Counted from the first letter of the stretch, positions 43,210 through 51,895 are shown. The stretch is 64,000 bases of DNA from Gracilibacillus sp. YIM 98692 (GCF_010993965.1 NZ_WIXM01000010.1:54118-118117); one strand, 5' to 3'. Notes: generated from the letters alone by a model not told the origin. Numbers and translations: made by a program.

Positions 43210-44232
43210 TTAGTTTCTTTTTGAATTTGCCAGTTGCTCACGATTTGGTGCTTGAGGAGGTTTTTCTAACCATTTGTTTTTTATCATAATATTTGCCCCA
43301 TCCTCAGCATAACCTGCGATTTCTGCAGATAGACGAACAAAATGTGCTGCTACATCTCTTCGAGCACTTGTCCCCGCTGCGGCTCCATAAAAGCCCATGC
43401 CTGCAGCAATTAAAGCTGTCGTGTGGAACATCATTAACTTATCTGAAAAGGGAGAAGCAGTTGTATTTGTAACCCCTGTATCAGACATCATGGATACTGG
43501 AAGATCATTTTCGCGCAGGACTGATTCAAAAATTTCAACGTGTTTAGAAGCAATTTGTTTTCCTCTTAACATATAATCTCGAACATTTTGCATTCTCGCT
43601 GTTTGGCTAAAGCCTGTAAGAAGCCAGTGACCTAATTCATTTCTTTTTAAATTAAAAAACAAGTTCATAATTTCAATTGTAGTTAAAGGTCTTCTCTTAC
43701 TGAACCAGCCTGCCAAAAAACTTTGTTCTTGAACAAATTCAACTCTTTCAGGAGAAGGAATAATAGGTGGTCTACTGTGGATACCTTTTGTTAATAGAAC
43801 ATCTGCAGAACGATTATAAAGTTCCATAGTAAAATTAGAACATTCTGTATAAAATGCTCTTACATCACTTCTAGATGAGTTAGCTAATGCAACGCTGTAA
43901 ATATTCGCTTGAAATTTGCCTATGTTTGCAAGGTAATTCAGAATAAAAGGATCTGTAAACATACGAGGTGCTGTTAAGTCTACATCATTTTCTGTGAATC
44001 CTGTTGGAATAGGGATTTTTTCTTCCTTAAACATTTCGTCTATCTTTTTCAAATGATCAGTGCTTTGTTCGATGGCATACGTTAACAATGGACGAATTTC
44101 AGGATCTTCAAGATGTTGTTCAAAATGTTGGAATACACGTACAAACATGCTATCGTTCATATAGGTTGTCCAAAGGTTTGCTATTTCAGCAGAATCTAAT
44201 GGAATATTGTCCTTTTTAAATTCAAATGTCAT
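43210..44232 (-). CDS. DUF3231 family protein, copy 2
   Basis: This 340-residue DUF3231 protein has two ferritin-like halves: LDSAEIANLWTTYMNDSMF in the first and PLTTIEIMNLFFNLKRNELG, PFSDKLMMFHTTALIAAGMG in the second. It is close to the copy at 56826 (shared FYGAAAGTSARRDVAAHF-like and ANIMIKNKWLEKPPQAPNRE segments). RBS AAAGGAG lies 7 bp before the ATG. It faces the glycosyltransferase operon tail to tail without a clear terminator between them, and separates that operon from the ruined ugd-epimerase module. Confidence 0.85.
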   Translation of the reverse strand: MTFEFKKDNIPLDSAEIANLWTTYMNDSMFVRVFQHFEQHLEDPEIRPLLTYAIEQSTDHLKKIDEMFKEEKIPIPTGFTENDVDLTAPRMFTDPFILNYLANIGKFQANIYSVALANSSRSDVRAFYTECSNFTMELYNRSADVLLTKGIHSRPPIIPSPERVEFVQEQSFLAGWFSKRRPLTTIEIMNLFFNLKRNELGHWLLTGFSQTARMQNVRDYMLRGKQIASKHVEIFESVLRENDLPVSMMSDTGVTNTTASPFSDKLMMFHTTALIAAGMGFYGAAAGTSARRDVAAHFVRLSAEIAGYAEDGANIMIKNKWLEKPPQAPNREQLANSKRN

Positions 44233-44468
44233 CGTGATCGCTCCTTTTTAAGTACGCCATTATCATCTATGTATAGTTAGTCAGTAAATATAATAACCGG
44301 AATATGTTGTATTATTCAGCATGCCTGCCAATTTCGTATTTTGTCTAATAAGTGGGGTGCTTATTTTTTTGATGAGAACATTGATTACTCTTCACCAAAA
44401 GGATTGGTTAATTGCAAGGGTGTGTCTCGGAAATAGCGGAAGGAGGACCCGGCAAATCAACAAATTGT

Positions 44469-44712
44469 GTCACCGTGGAGAGTGTAATAAAAAAGCTCTA
44501 GAGTTTAATTTCAGCGCTGTCAAGGTCATTAAATCTACAGTTCCAGTAGGTTTTATATCAGAATTACGAGAAAAATATCATACGAACAATATTATATTTT
44601 CAACGGAATTTTTAAAACTGACGGACATGCCTTATATGATAACTTGTATCCATCTCGAATTGTATGGGTGCTTTTTGTCTGATTTAGTGTATGATGGTCG
44701 AAATATTTACTA
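44469..44712 (+). pseudogene. UDP-glucose 6-dehydrogenase remnant
   Basis: Pieces of a UGD-family dehydrogenase are readable across frames. VTVESVIKK is followed, after a shift at an A-run near 44490, by [20 protein letters not shown] and [10 protein letters not shown]. Another shift gives [12 protein letters not shown], and the sequence then jumps to the C-terminal LVYDGRNIY and a stop. Most of the N-terminus and the part between SRIV and YDGRN are missing. The family makes UDP-glucuronate or UDP-galacturonate precursors. A companion epimerase remnant follows 34 bp later, as in intact ugd-epimerase operons. Confidence 0.8.
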
Positions 44713-44746
44713 AGTAGAAGATAGGGAGTAAAGGAGTCAAAAGTCC

Positions 44747-44894
44747 ATGAGCTATACGATTGATACAAATAAAGTGTATTTGGTCACTGGAACTACAGGT
44801 TTTATCGGATATTATGTATCTTTAAAACTATTAAAAGCTGGCTGCGGATTTATTGTATGAAGCGGTTGGGTTTAAAAGAAGTATTTCAATCTAG
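44747..44894 (+). pseudogene. UDP-glucuronate 4-epimerase remnant, locus 1
   Basis: The frame starts well (AAAGGAG, then MSYTIDTNKVYLVTGTTGFI, the Rossmann nucleotide-binding start GxxGxxG) but ends after KLLKAGC. At that point it joins, out of frame, to the C-terminal segment LLYEAVGFKRSISI-stop of the same family. Roughly 270 residues of the epimerase have been deleted. The same C-terminal segment LLYEAGW occurs in the second ruin at 55690-55730. Confidence 0.8.
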
Positions 44895-44898
44895 CAAA

Positions 44899-45522
44899 TC
44901 ATGAAACGTTTAATTCAGAATCAGCAAAATGCTTATATTTATTCGTATTATTCCACATAGCATTAAAGTGGTGCGTCCATTCTAATGCTAACTCATCATT
45001 TTCCATAACAACTAAAATCTTATCGTGTTTATCTCTAGCTGCTTTAGTCCAATTGTAAGAACCAACTGTTACAATAGCGCTGTCTACTATGGCCATTTTT
45101 AAATGCATACTTCCCCGGTGCGAATTGACTTTCACTGGTACACCGGCATGTTTTAGTTGTTGTAATATCTTGTCTTGGCCACGTGCTTTCGATGATTGGT
45201 AACGGTCGGTAATTAATCTGACTTTTACACCTCGATTTGTAGCCTGAAGAATACTTTGTAATATCCCTTGGTCAGTAAACGTATAAACAGCAATATCGAG
45301 TTTTTCTTGAGCTTGCTCTATAATATTTTTAAGAATCAGATCTGGTTTTTTATCTGTTTTAGTGAAAGCATAATTTAATGTAAAAGGTGTCTGGTTATAA
45401 TCTGATTCTATATTATTTTCCTTTAATGACTTTCCATCATCTTTTTTCTGACCCTTATACAATATGTAACCCGCAATCGATGCTCCTACAGTACACGCCC
45501 CAATAATAGTAAGTGCATCCAT
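44899..45522 (-). CDS. phospholipase D-like protein with one HKD motif
   Basis: This 207-residue protein has an N-terminal hydrophobic segment (ALTIIGACTVGASIAGYILY) that is a signal peptide or anchor, and one PLD-like domain with SMHLKMAIVDSAIVTVGSYN (the HxKxxxxD motif). Single-HKD proteins of the Nuc type work as dimers and include nucleases and phospholipases. The ATG at 45522 has GGGAGGTG five bases upstream. The longer frame from 45573 adds 17 residues without a binding site. Its stop is 5 bp beyond the epimerase remnant, so that deletion ended right beside this gene. Substrate unknown. Confidence 0.78.
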   Translation of the reverse strand: MDALTIIGACTVGASIAGYILYKGQKKDDGKSLKENNIESDYNQTPFTLNYAFTKTDKKPDLILKNIIEQAQEKLDIAVYTFTDQGILQSILQATNRGVKVRLITDRYQSSKARGQDKILQQLKHAGVPVKVNSHRGSMHLKMAIVDSAIVTVGSYNWTKAARDKHDKILVVMENDELALEWTHHFNAMWNNTNKYKHFADSELNVS

Positions 45523-45627
45523 CAACCCACCTCCCATAATATGAATATGTAGATAGGAGTTTGTCTTATTCAACTAATGTAAATAGAGAAAGAATTTACT
45601 TATCCAATTTTTTGATGGAATTAGGAG

Positions 45628-45681
45628 CGATTGACGCGGGAGAAGTTGCGGCGGTTGTTGGTGAGGGTGGGGTATGTGTAA
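45628..45681 (+). pseudogene. 3-prime remnant of a second sigma factor gene
   Basis: Fifty-four bases encode RLTREKLRRLLVRVGYV-stop, matching RLAREKLKRLLVRVGYV-stop at the end of the sigma factor at 31615. The nucleotide differences are scattered and include both silent and replacement changes, so this is an old paralogue rather than a fresh duplicate. An in-frame stop precedes it and no more of the gene is visible. The rest of the gap 45682-45940 has no gene. Confidence 0.75.
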
Positions 45682-45904
45682 GTGCCCTTCTTTCCAATGA
45701 TTGGACATCATGGATGCTAGTTCTGGGTGAGAGAGAATGGGTTAAAGTGGACTGTTGTTCCACAATTGGGCCAGATTGTTTTAAATATCCATCGAAAATA
45801 TGATAAAAAGTATCGTACTTAGTTCAAATAGTAAGGTGAAAAAGAACCAAGCTAACATCACATTTCACTCCAAGGATGACATCTTCATGGATCTGTGACA
45901 TAAT

Positions 45905-45930
45905 TGATGTGTTGAAATTTGCAACAAGTG
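45905..45930. promoter_or_regulatory. TGTTG-N7-CAACA inverted repeat before the PrpR-like regulator
   Basis: TGTTGAAATTTGCAACA lies about 15 bp before the regulator start. Its half-sites equal those found three times in front of the kdgT-like gene, suggesting autoregulation. Confidence 0.5.
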
Positions 45931-45940
45931 AGGGATTGGA

Positions 45941-47680
45941 ATGATTAAGGCATTGTTGATTGCACCGTACTCAGGTTTAGTTGAATTAGCGAAAAAAGTG
46001 GCACTTCCGGATGATGTTCAGTTAGATGTTGTCATCGGAAATTTGGAAGAAGGGGTGAAAATAGCACAACAAGCCGAAAATCAAGGCTATCAGTTAGTGA
46101 TTAGTCGTGGTGGAACGGCGACAATGATTCAAGATGCTATTTCCATACCCGTTGTTCATATAGATATTACTGGTTACGATATGCTTCGGGTGTTTACCTT
46201 ATTACGTGGACTTGAAAGTGGTGTTGCATTAGTTGGTTATTCTAATATCTCAGAAGGTGCCAATACCATTTGCAACATTTTAGAATTTGACGTAAAAATG
46301 ATAACGATAAAAGATAGAAAAGAAGTTAGAGGGCATTTACAACAATTGAAGCAAGACAACTATTCCGTTGTGATTGGTGATGTTATTACTGTTCAAGTTG
46401 CCGAAGAAATCGGATTACGAGGTGTATTGATAACATCTGGAAGGGAAGCCCTCATGGATGCAATTGAGGAAGGGAAGCGTGTTTATCATTTTTTTCGTAA
46501 AGTAAATCGCCGTTTTAATTACCTTCGTCATGGTTTTACCAATACTCCTTTGCCAATTGTACTATTAGATCAACAGCAAAATATTATCGAAAAAAATGTG
46601 AAATTTGATCAAGAAATCAAACACCAACAAATCGTAAATTCCCCTAGTATTGCCCAATTAATTCAGCGGGTATTAACAGGTGAAGGTACATATTGGACTG
46701 AATTAAGAGAGGATGATAATGGCTACGATATTCAAGCATTTGTTGTTAATGAACGTGAAGGAATTGTTGGATTAATCCTTCATTCCTCCTTAATTGATAG
46801 AGAAATGCAGTCATTTACTATCTATGACAGTATTGGCCATGTACCAATCCTTGGGGAAAGTCCCTTTGCTCATCGCTTAAAAGAAAATCTCGGACAGTAT
46901 GTGGATACAGATGAACCTGTGTGTGTAGTAGGTGAACCTGGCGTAGGAAAGCTTACCCTTGGTAAAGAAATACATTTTCAGCGGTTTGGCCAAGATGCAC
47001 CTCTGATTTTGATTGATGGTGAAAAACTAAAAGATACGGAACTTACAACAATGACGAGAAAAATAAATCGATTTGATAAAGGGACTCTTGTGATAAAAGA
47101 TATAGACAAATTGACTGGTACGATATTAGCAACTATTGAACAAGTCATTTATTTTGCGACCAACTTGAAAGTGATTGCGTTGGCGAATCGGACATTGGAC
47201 CATTTGGTTGCAGAGGGTAGTCTTTCAGAAGCACTTTATCAAAAGGTTGCGAAGTATCCGTTACACATTCCACCATTAAGGAAGAGGAAAGAAGACATCC
47301 AAGCATATGTCGATTTCTATATTACGGAGTTTCATACCCGGGAAGGAATTGAAACTTTGGGAATGAAACGAGAGGCGGTCGGACAAATGCAACAATATAA
47401 TTGGAAAGGTAATCTAAGTCAATTAAAACAAGTTGTCCGTGAATTAACGATGATGTCAGACGGGAATTATATTGAACGATCTCAAGTCGAACAATTGTTG
47501 ACTCAATATGAAGATGAAGATCAGTCTGCAGACCAAGGTATATCCTTACAAGGAACATTAAAGGAGATTGAACAAAAGGTAATAAAGGCCGTGTTAGAAG
47601 AAGAAAATCAAAATCAATCCAAAGCGGCTAGTCGATTAGGAATAAACCGCTCAACGTTGTGGCGAAAGCTGAAGTCGTAG
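45941..47680 (+). CDS. PrpR-N/AAA/Fis-type transcriptional regulator of the tetronate cluster
   Basis: This 579-residue regulator has a PrpR N-terminal sensor (about 1-180; SRGGTATMIQ, HIDITGYDMLR, VVIGD), a PAS-like linker, an AAA domain (about 300-520) with Walker A GEPGVGKLTLGK, and a Fis-type HTH (SKAASRLGINRSTLWRKLKS) at the C-terminus. The GAFTGA loop that contacts sigma-54 is absent, and the Walker B position reads GTLVIKDID instead of GTLFLDEI. The protein is therefore unlikely to be a classical sigma-54 activator. It precedes the permease-kinase-dehydrogenase genes it probably controls. Confidence 0.82.
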   Translation: MIKALLIAPYSGLVELAKKVALPDDVQLDVVIGNLEEGVKIAQQAENQGYQLVISRGGTATMIQDAISIPVVHIDITGYDMLRVFTLLRGLESGVALVGYSNISEGANTICNILEFDVKMITIKDRKEVRGHLQQLKQDNYSVVIGDVITVQVAEEIGLRGVLITSGREALMDAIEEGKRVYHFFRKVNRRFNYLRHGFTNTPLPIVLLDQQQNIIEKNVKFDQEIKHQQIVNSPSIAQLIQRVLTGEGTYWTELREDDNGYDIQAFVVNEREGIVGLILHSSLIDREMQSFTIYDSIGHVPILGESPFAHRLKENLGQYVDTDEPVCVVGEPGVGKLTLGKEIHFQRFGQDAPLILIDGEKLKDTELTTMTRKINRFDKGTLVIKDIDKLTGTILATIEQVIYFATNLKVIALANRTLDHLVAEGSLSEALYQKVAKYPLHIPPLRKRKEDIQAYVDFYITEFHTREGIETLGMKREAVGQMQQYNWKGNLSQLKQVVRELTMMSDGNYIERSQVEQLLTQYEDEDQSADQGISLQGTLKEIEQKVIKAVLEEENQNQSKAASRLGINRSTLWRKLKS

Positions 47681-47757
47681 TGGAACGAATATCCTACACA
47701 GTAGTGGAAGTGCACCCTCATTACATTAAAAATGCCATAAATAGAAATCAGATAGAA

Positions 47758-47786
47758 AAGGCTCGGTATTCTAAACCGGGTCTTTC
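47758..47786 (+). terminator. hairpin after the PrpR-like gene
   Basis: AAAGGCTCGGT pairs fully, with two wobbles, to ACCGGGTCTTT around ATTCTAA. The tail (CTTAC) is not a U-run, so termination may be weak. Confidence 0.5.
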
Positions 47787-47790
47787 TTAC

Positions 47791-47921
47791 CATATAGGAA
47801 AGTATAAATTGTTAGCAAGGAAGCAATTTCGACGTAGTGGAACAATTTTAGGAATATAGATAAGTGCAACTACGTCTCTGACTTCGCCAAAGGCTCGTCA
47901 ATCGACGAGTTTTCTTTATTA
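47791..47921. repeat. dispersed GACGTAGT repeat, copy 1
   Basis: About 125 bp recur at 57994-58110 with high identity and one short deletion. The repeat contains facing arms GACGTAGT and ACTACGTC and ends with a terminator-like CTCGTC-AATC-GACGAG hairpin and TTTTCTTT. No reading frame is shared. Confidence 0.75.
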
Positions 47922-47957
47922 TTTGCCCCTCCATATTAGGAGTTTTTCTTGTTTTTG

Positions 47958-48088
47958 TGTTGCAAAATAAAACTATTTAAGTAAATAATGATAAAAAAAC
48001 TAGATTATTTTCTATTTGTGTGTTGCAATATTGATCTATTTTATATATAATCATAATTGTAAACGGTTTACAAAGAAATGTTGCAACA
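47958..48088 (+). promoter_or_regulatory. SigA promoter and operators of the tetronate operon
   Basis: A consensus-like promoter TTGCAA (48023), 17 bp, TATAAT (48046) is visible. TGTTGCAA sites occur at 47958, 48021 (overlapping the -35) and 48079 (complete palindrome TGTTGCAACA). A 17-bp palindrome, TTGTAAACGGTTTACAA (48057-48073), covers the expected start of transcription and resembles LacI/CcpA-type operators without matching cre exactly. No -24/-12 sigma-54 promoter is seen. Confidence 0.65.
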
Positions 48089-48122
48089 CCGACAAAAACA
48101 ATTTATTTGAGGGGGATTTACA

Positions 48123-49109
48123 ATGCAAATTAAAGCAACGTTAGAGAAAATACCAGGAGGTATGATGGTTGTTCCATTATTACTTGCTGCAATATTAAAC
48201 ACATTAGTACCTGATTTATTAAGAATTGGTAACTTTACACAAGCACTATTTGTTGATGGAGCGGGTACATTAATCGCACTATTCTTACTATGTACTGGTG
48301 CTCAAATTAATTTAAAAAGTGTTGGGGTAAGTCTTGGGAAAGGTGCAACATTATTGGCGACTAAATGGTTAGTAGGTGCTGCTGTAGGTTTAATCGCTTA
48401 CATGTTCGTTGATGACAATGGGCTATGGTTAGGTCTTGCACCAATTGCAATTATTGCAGCGATGACCAATAGTAACGGTGGGCTTTATGTAGCAATGGTA
48501 GGTCAATATGGAGACAAGACAGATAGGGCAGCATACTCGTTACTTGCATTAAATGATGGACCATTTTTTACAATGGTAGCGTTAGCTATTTTCGGCGCAA
48601 TGGGATTTGTTGATGGTATGTTCTCATTTGTATCCTTTCTTTCCGTTCTACTTCCAATCATTGTTGGTATGGTATTAGGTAACTTAGACGGGGAAATGAG
48701 AGCGTTTTTAGACAAAGGAAGCTCCATGTTAATTCCATTCTTTGCATTCGCATTAGGTATGGGAATTGACTTTGGAAGCATTATTGAAGGTGGACTATCT
48801 GGTATAATTCTTGGATTATTAACTGTATTCGTTACTGGAACTGTTGGATACATTGTCTTTAAAGCAATGAAATGGAATCCGATTGTAGGTGCAGCAGAAG
48901 GTTCTACTGCTGGTAATGCGGTAGCAACACCTGCAGCAATCGCAGCTGCCAGTGCAAGTTTTGCGGCACATGCGGACCTTGCAACTGTACAAGTTGCGGC
49001 ATCAACAGTAACAACAGCAGTCCTATTGCCAATATATATTGCCTTTTTAGTAAAACGATTAGAGAAAAAAGGTGTACGTCTACCGGAAGATTATGCAATT
49101 AAAGAATGA
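48123..49109 (+). CDS. KdgT-like 2-keto-3-deoxygluconate/acid-sugar permease
   Basis: This 328-residue integral membrane protein is of the KdgT family with about ten hydrophobic helices. Recognisable parts are KIPGGMMVVPLLLAAILNTL at the N-terminus, LLCTGAQINLK, MTNSNGGLYVAMVGQYGD and GSTAGNAVATPAAIAAAS. KdgT imports 2-keto-3-deoxygluconate with protons in enterobacteria. With a DUF1537 kinase and a PdxA2-type dehydrogenase the substrate here is more likely a tetronate such as D-threonate. RBS GAGGGGGATTTACA. The 27-bp gap to the kinase indicates an operon. Confidence 0.85.
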   Translation: MQIKATLEKIPGGMMVVPLLLAAILNTLVPDLLRIGNFTQALFVDGAGTLIALFLLCTGAQINLKSVGVSLGKGATLLATKWLVGAAVGLIAYMFVDDNGLWLGLAPIAIIAAMTNSNGGLYVAMVGQYGDKTDRAAYSLLALNDGPFFTMVALAIFGAMGFVDGMFSFVSFLSVLLPIIVGMVLGNLDGEMRAFLDKGSSMLIPFFAFALGMGIDFGSIIEGGLSGIILGLLTVFVTGTVGYIVFKAMKWNPIVGAAEGSTAGNAVATPAAIAAASASFAAHADLATVQVAASTVTTAVLLPIYIAFLVKRLEKKGVRLPEDYAIKE

Positions 49110-49136
49110 GCTTAAAATTGAAAATGAGGGATCAAC

Positions 49137-50432
49137 ATGAGTAAACTAATTGGAATCATTGCAGATGATTTAACTGGTGCGAATGATAGTGGTGTGCAAT
49201 TAACCGAAAAAGGGATTAATACTTCTGTTTTGTTTGATATCCCTGAGCATACTCATGATTTAGATAGTGGATTAGTGATTGATACCAATTCCCGCTCTTT
49301 ATCGAATCAAGTAGCAAAATCAGAAACTAAACAGGCTGCTTTATTTCTTAAAGAGGCTGGTTATCGTTATGTTTATAAAAAAATGGATTCGACGCTAAGA
49401 GGACATATTGGTACGGAACTACAAGCACTATCTGAAGTGTATTTGCCAGAGTTTATTATCATTGCTCCTGCCTTTCCAGCTTACGGCAGAACAACTAAGG
49501 ACGGGGTTCATTATGTGAATGGCGTAAAACTATCAGATACCGAAGTTGCAAAAGATCCAAAACACCCAGTTAAAGAATCATATATACCAAGACTGATAGA
49601 AAATGAAATTGGTGAAGCGGTAGGTTTATTAACAAAAGTGGATATTAATGGATCTTCCTTACGTGAAAAATTACAAACTTTTAAAGAAAAAAATATTCAG
49701 TATGTTGTTTGTGATGCAGAATCACAAGAAGAATTACAACAGATGGCACAACAGATGGTAAGTATTTCTGAACAGATCATTTGGGCTGGATCAGCAGGTT
49801 TAGCTGAGGTTCTACCTGAAGTGTTAGGAATTGGTCAACAGGTGGAGGCGCGTTCATTCACTAAAACTGCAAATGTATTGACGGTCTGTGGAAGTTTATC
49901 ACAAGTAACACAGAGCCAAGTGAAGTTTGCGGCTGAACAGGCTGATGTTTTTACTGTTGAATTGGATCCAGTTCAAATGTTTACGGATAAATGGAAAACG
50001 CTAAGAGAAGGATATATAGAAGAATGTGTTCAAAGGATGGAATCAGGGGATGACGTGGTGGTTTATGTTCCATCAAATGAACAAGTACGTGAGCAAGTAA
50101 AACAAGTCGGAAGTGAATGGAACTTGTCCGACAATCAAATCGGAGAACGAATATCACAAGCGATTGGTGAAATTGTTAATGGAGTTTCAGAAAAAAATGA
50201 AAATCTATCCGGTCTTGTTTTAACTGGCGGTGATACAGCGAAAGATGCTGCTCGTCAGCTAGGTGGAATAGGCTTTCGTTTGATTAAGCAATTGGAAGCA
50301 GGAATTCCACTCGGTACTTTAATCGGTACTGAAAAAGAATTTAAAGTTGTAACAAAAGCTGGTGCATTTGGTAGTCAACAGTCAATCTATCAAGCGATGC
50401 AAGTATTGAAGGGAGTTTCAAGTGATGAGTAA
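49137..50432 (+). CDS. dtnK: four-carbon acid sugar kinase (DUF1537)
   Basis: This 431-residue kinase has both DUF1537 parts: an N-terminal domain with IGIIADDLTGANDSGVQL, KKMDSTLRGHIG and IIAPAFPAYGRTTKDGVHYV, and a C-terminal nucleotide-binding domain with WAGSAGLAE, LTVCGSLSQVTQSQ and LVLTGGDTAKD. Characterised members phosphorylate D-threonate, D-erythronate or 3-oxo-tetronate at C4. Pairing with a PdxA2-like enzyme and no separate oxidoreductase, aldolase or isomerase fits the two-step D-threonate route. The symbol reflects that inference. The gene overlaps the next one by a few bases. Confidence 0.85.
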   Translation: MSKLIGIIADDLTGANDSGVQLTEKGINTSVLFDIPEHTHDLDSGLVIDTNSRSLSNQVAKSETKQAALFLKEAGYRYVYKKMDSTLRGHIGTELQALSEVYLPEFIIIAPAFPAYGRTTKDGVHYVNGVKLSDTEVAKDPKHPVKESYIPRLIENEIGEAVGLLTKVDINGSSLREKLQTFKEKNIQYVVCDAESQEELQQMAQQMVSISEQIIWAGSAGLAEVLPEVLGIGQQVEARSFTKTANVLTVCGSLSQVTQSQVKFAAEQADVFTVELDPVQMFTDKWKTLREGYIEECVQRMESGDDVVVYVPSNEQVREQVKQVGSEWNLSDNQIGERISQAIGEIVNGVSEKNENLSGLVLTGGDTAKDAARQLGGIGFRLIKQLEAGIPLGTLIGTEKEFKVVTKAGAFGSQQSIYQAMQVLKGVSSDE

Positions 50433-51423
50433 GAAGCCGATTATAGGAATTACAATGGGAGACGCTGCCGGAGTAGGACCAGAAGTAATTGTGAAAAGTC
50501 TCCAACATAAAGAGGTTTATGAACAAGCACATCCAATTGTGATTGGTGACGCTAAAATGCTAGAACGTGCGGCAGAATTTTTAAATGCTGAGATTACGGT
50601 AAATAAAATTGACCATCAAGCAGATTATACTGCAACTACTTTTGGGGAAATAGCATGCGTAGACTTGAATTTACTTCCAGCTGACCTTCCGTTTGGAGAA
50701 GTTTCAGCTGATGCAGGGGATGCAGCATTTCAATATTTGAAAACTGCCATTGAACTAGCGAATGATGAAAAAATTGATGCCATTTGTACAGCGCCACTAA
50801 ATAAAGAAGCGTTGCACAAAGGTGGCCATATTTACCCTGGCCATACAGAAATTTTGGCGGAGTTAACGAATACAAAAGACTTCTCCATGATGCTATCTTC
50901 ACCTAAGTTAAAAGTGATTCATGTAACTACACATATGGGTCTTATTGATGCAATCAACCGCATTGAACCTGAACGTGTATATAAAGTAATTCGTTTGGCG
51001 CATGATACCCTTTCTAAATCAGGAATTCAACAGCCGAAGATTGGTGTTTGCGGCATTAATCCACACGCAGGAGAAAATGGCTTGTTTGGTAATGGAGAAG
51101 AAGAAGAAAAAATTGATCCTGCTATTAAACGTGCGAAGGAAGAAGGCATTGATGTTGAAGGAGCCCTGCCAGCAGACACGCTATTCTTCCGTGCGCAACG
51201 TGGTGACTTTGACATTGTTGTTGCGATGTATCACGACCAAGGGCACGGCCCAATTAAAGTGCTGGGTCTAGAAGCTGGAGTGAATATTACTGTTGGCCTA
51301 CCAATCATCCGTACGAGTGTTGACCATGGTACCGCATTTGACATAGCGGGAAAAGGAATCGTTGATGATGGAAGCATGATTGAAGCACTACGCCAAGCAA
51401 TTGAGTTAGCACCAGAAAAATAA
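50425..51423 (+). CDS. pdxA2: PdxA2-like 4-phospho-D-threonate 3-dehydrogenase
   Basis: This 332-residue member of the PdxA family of NAD-dependent, metal-binding oxidative decarboxylases has MGDAAGVGPEVIVKSL, GHIYPGHTEILAE, HVTTHMGLIDA and MYHDQGHGPIKVLG, whose His residues are the metal ligands. It also has the NITVGLPIIRTSVDHGTAFD signature. PdxA2 enzymes convert 4-phospho-D-threonate (or erythronate) to dihydroxyacetone phosphate and CO2. Genuine PdxA of pyridoxine synthesis acts on the amino compound, and the operon with a sugar-acid kinase argues for the catabolic role. ATG at 50425 (GGGAG upstream). GTG 50422 is an alternative. A strong terminator follows. Confidence 0.85.
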   Translation: MSKKPIIGITMGDAAGVGPEVIVKSLQHKEVYEQAHPIVIGDAKMLERAAEFLNAEITVNKIDHQADYTATTFGEIACVDLNLLPADLPFGEVSADAGDAAFQYLKTAIELANDEKIDAICTAPLNKEALHKGGHIYPGHTEILAELTNTKDFSMMLSSPKLKVIHVTTHMGLIDAINRIEPERVYKVIRLAHDTLSKSGIQQPKIGVCGINPHAGENGLFGNGEEEEKIDPAIKRAKEEGIDVEGALPADTLFFRAQRGDFDIVVAMYHDQGHGPIKVLGLEAGVNITVGLPIIRTSVDHGTAFDIAGKGIVDDGSMIEALRQAIELAPEK

Positions 51424-51432
51424 AGCAAAGAC

Positions 51433-51470
51433 AAAACTGGTCTATGTAGATGACATAGACCAGTTTTTTA
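51433..51470 (+). terminator. strong terminator of the tetronate operon
   Basis: AAACTGGTCTATGT and ACATAGACCAGTTT form a perfect stem with loop AGATG-like bases and a T-run (TTTTTTA). Confidence 0.95.
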
Positions 51471-51668
51471 GCATATGCGTGCCCAGTAAGCCGATTGGAC
51501 TCTTAAACGATGTGGCTCGGAGCCACTCCAACCCATTTTTTAAACATTCGATTAAAGTAGTATTGGTCACAGTATCCGAGGTATTCCGCTTATTTCTCTT
51601 ATAGACATCTGCGTATTTTTAAGCAGATCCAAGTTCGCTTAACTAATATAGATAAAACTTTTTTAAGG

Positions 51669-51895
51669 GTAACTGGATCAAACGATAAGTGTCATTTTCA
51701 TTGTATTTCTTATTGATTTGGTTTTTATTCAGCTGTTAAGTACCAAGTTTATGAGATCTAGTCTTGATTTTGGCACTTATAACCGTTATAAGTGTCATTT
51801 TTTGTCGTGTGGTTATTAATTTTGGTACTTAATGGTGTTTTAAGTACTATTTTGACAAATTACTTTATTATCTTGGTACTTAACCTTGTGATATG
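51669..51895. repeat. dispersed hairpin-chain repeat, copy 2
   Basis: This is the second copy of the element at 14289-14515, with scattered substitutions and small indels throughout. The arms (TGGCACTTATAACCG with TTATAAGTGTCA, TGGTACTTAA with TTAAGTACTA) are better conserved than the loops. The rest of the 51471-52197 gap holds one GTGGCTC-G-GAGCCAC palindrome (51512-51526) and no gene. Confidence 0.75.

Noticed and set aside
44321..44713. An intact 130-residue protein
   Set aside because: The frame is a by-product of the damaged UDP-glucose dehydrogenase. Homologous segments switch frame within it.
45561..45803. An 80-residue protein
   Set aside because: It reads the sigma-factor remnant in the wrong frame and has no ribosome binding site.
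45941..47680. A normal sigma-54 activator
   Set aside because: The GAFTGA loop and Walker B acids are missing and the downstream promoter looks like SigA.
47659..47859. A small protein after the PrpR-like gene
   Set aside because: It overlaps a terminator hairpin and the dispersed GACGTAGT repeat, and lacks a ribosome binding site.
48057..48073. A canonical cre site before kdgT
   Set aside because: TTGTAAACGGTTTACAA is symmetrical around one base and is one base too long to match the cre consensus, so I list it only as a LacI/CcpA-like palindrome.
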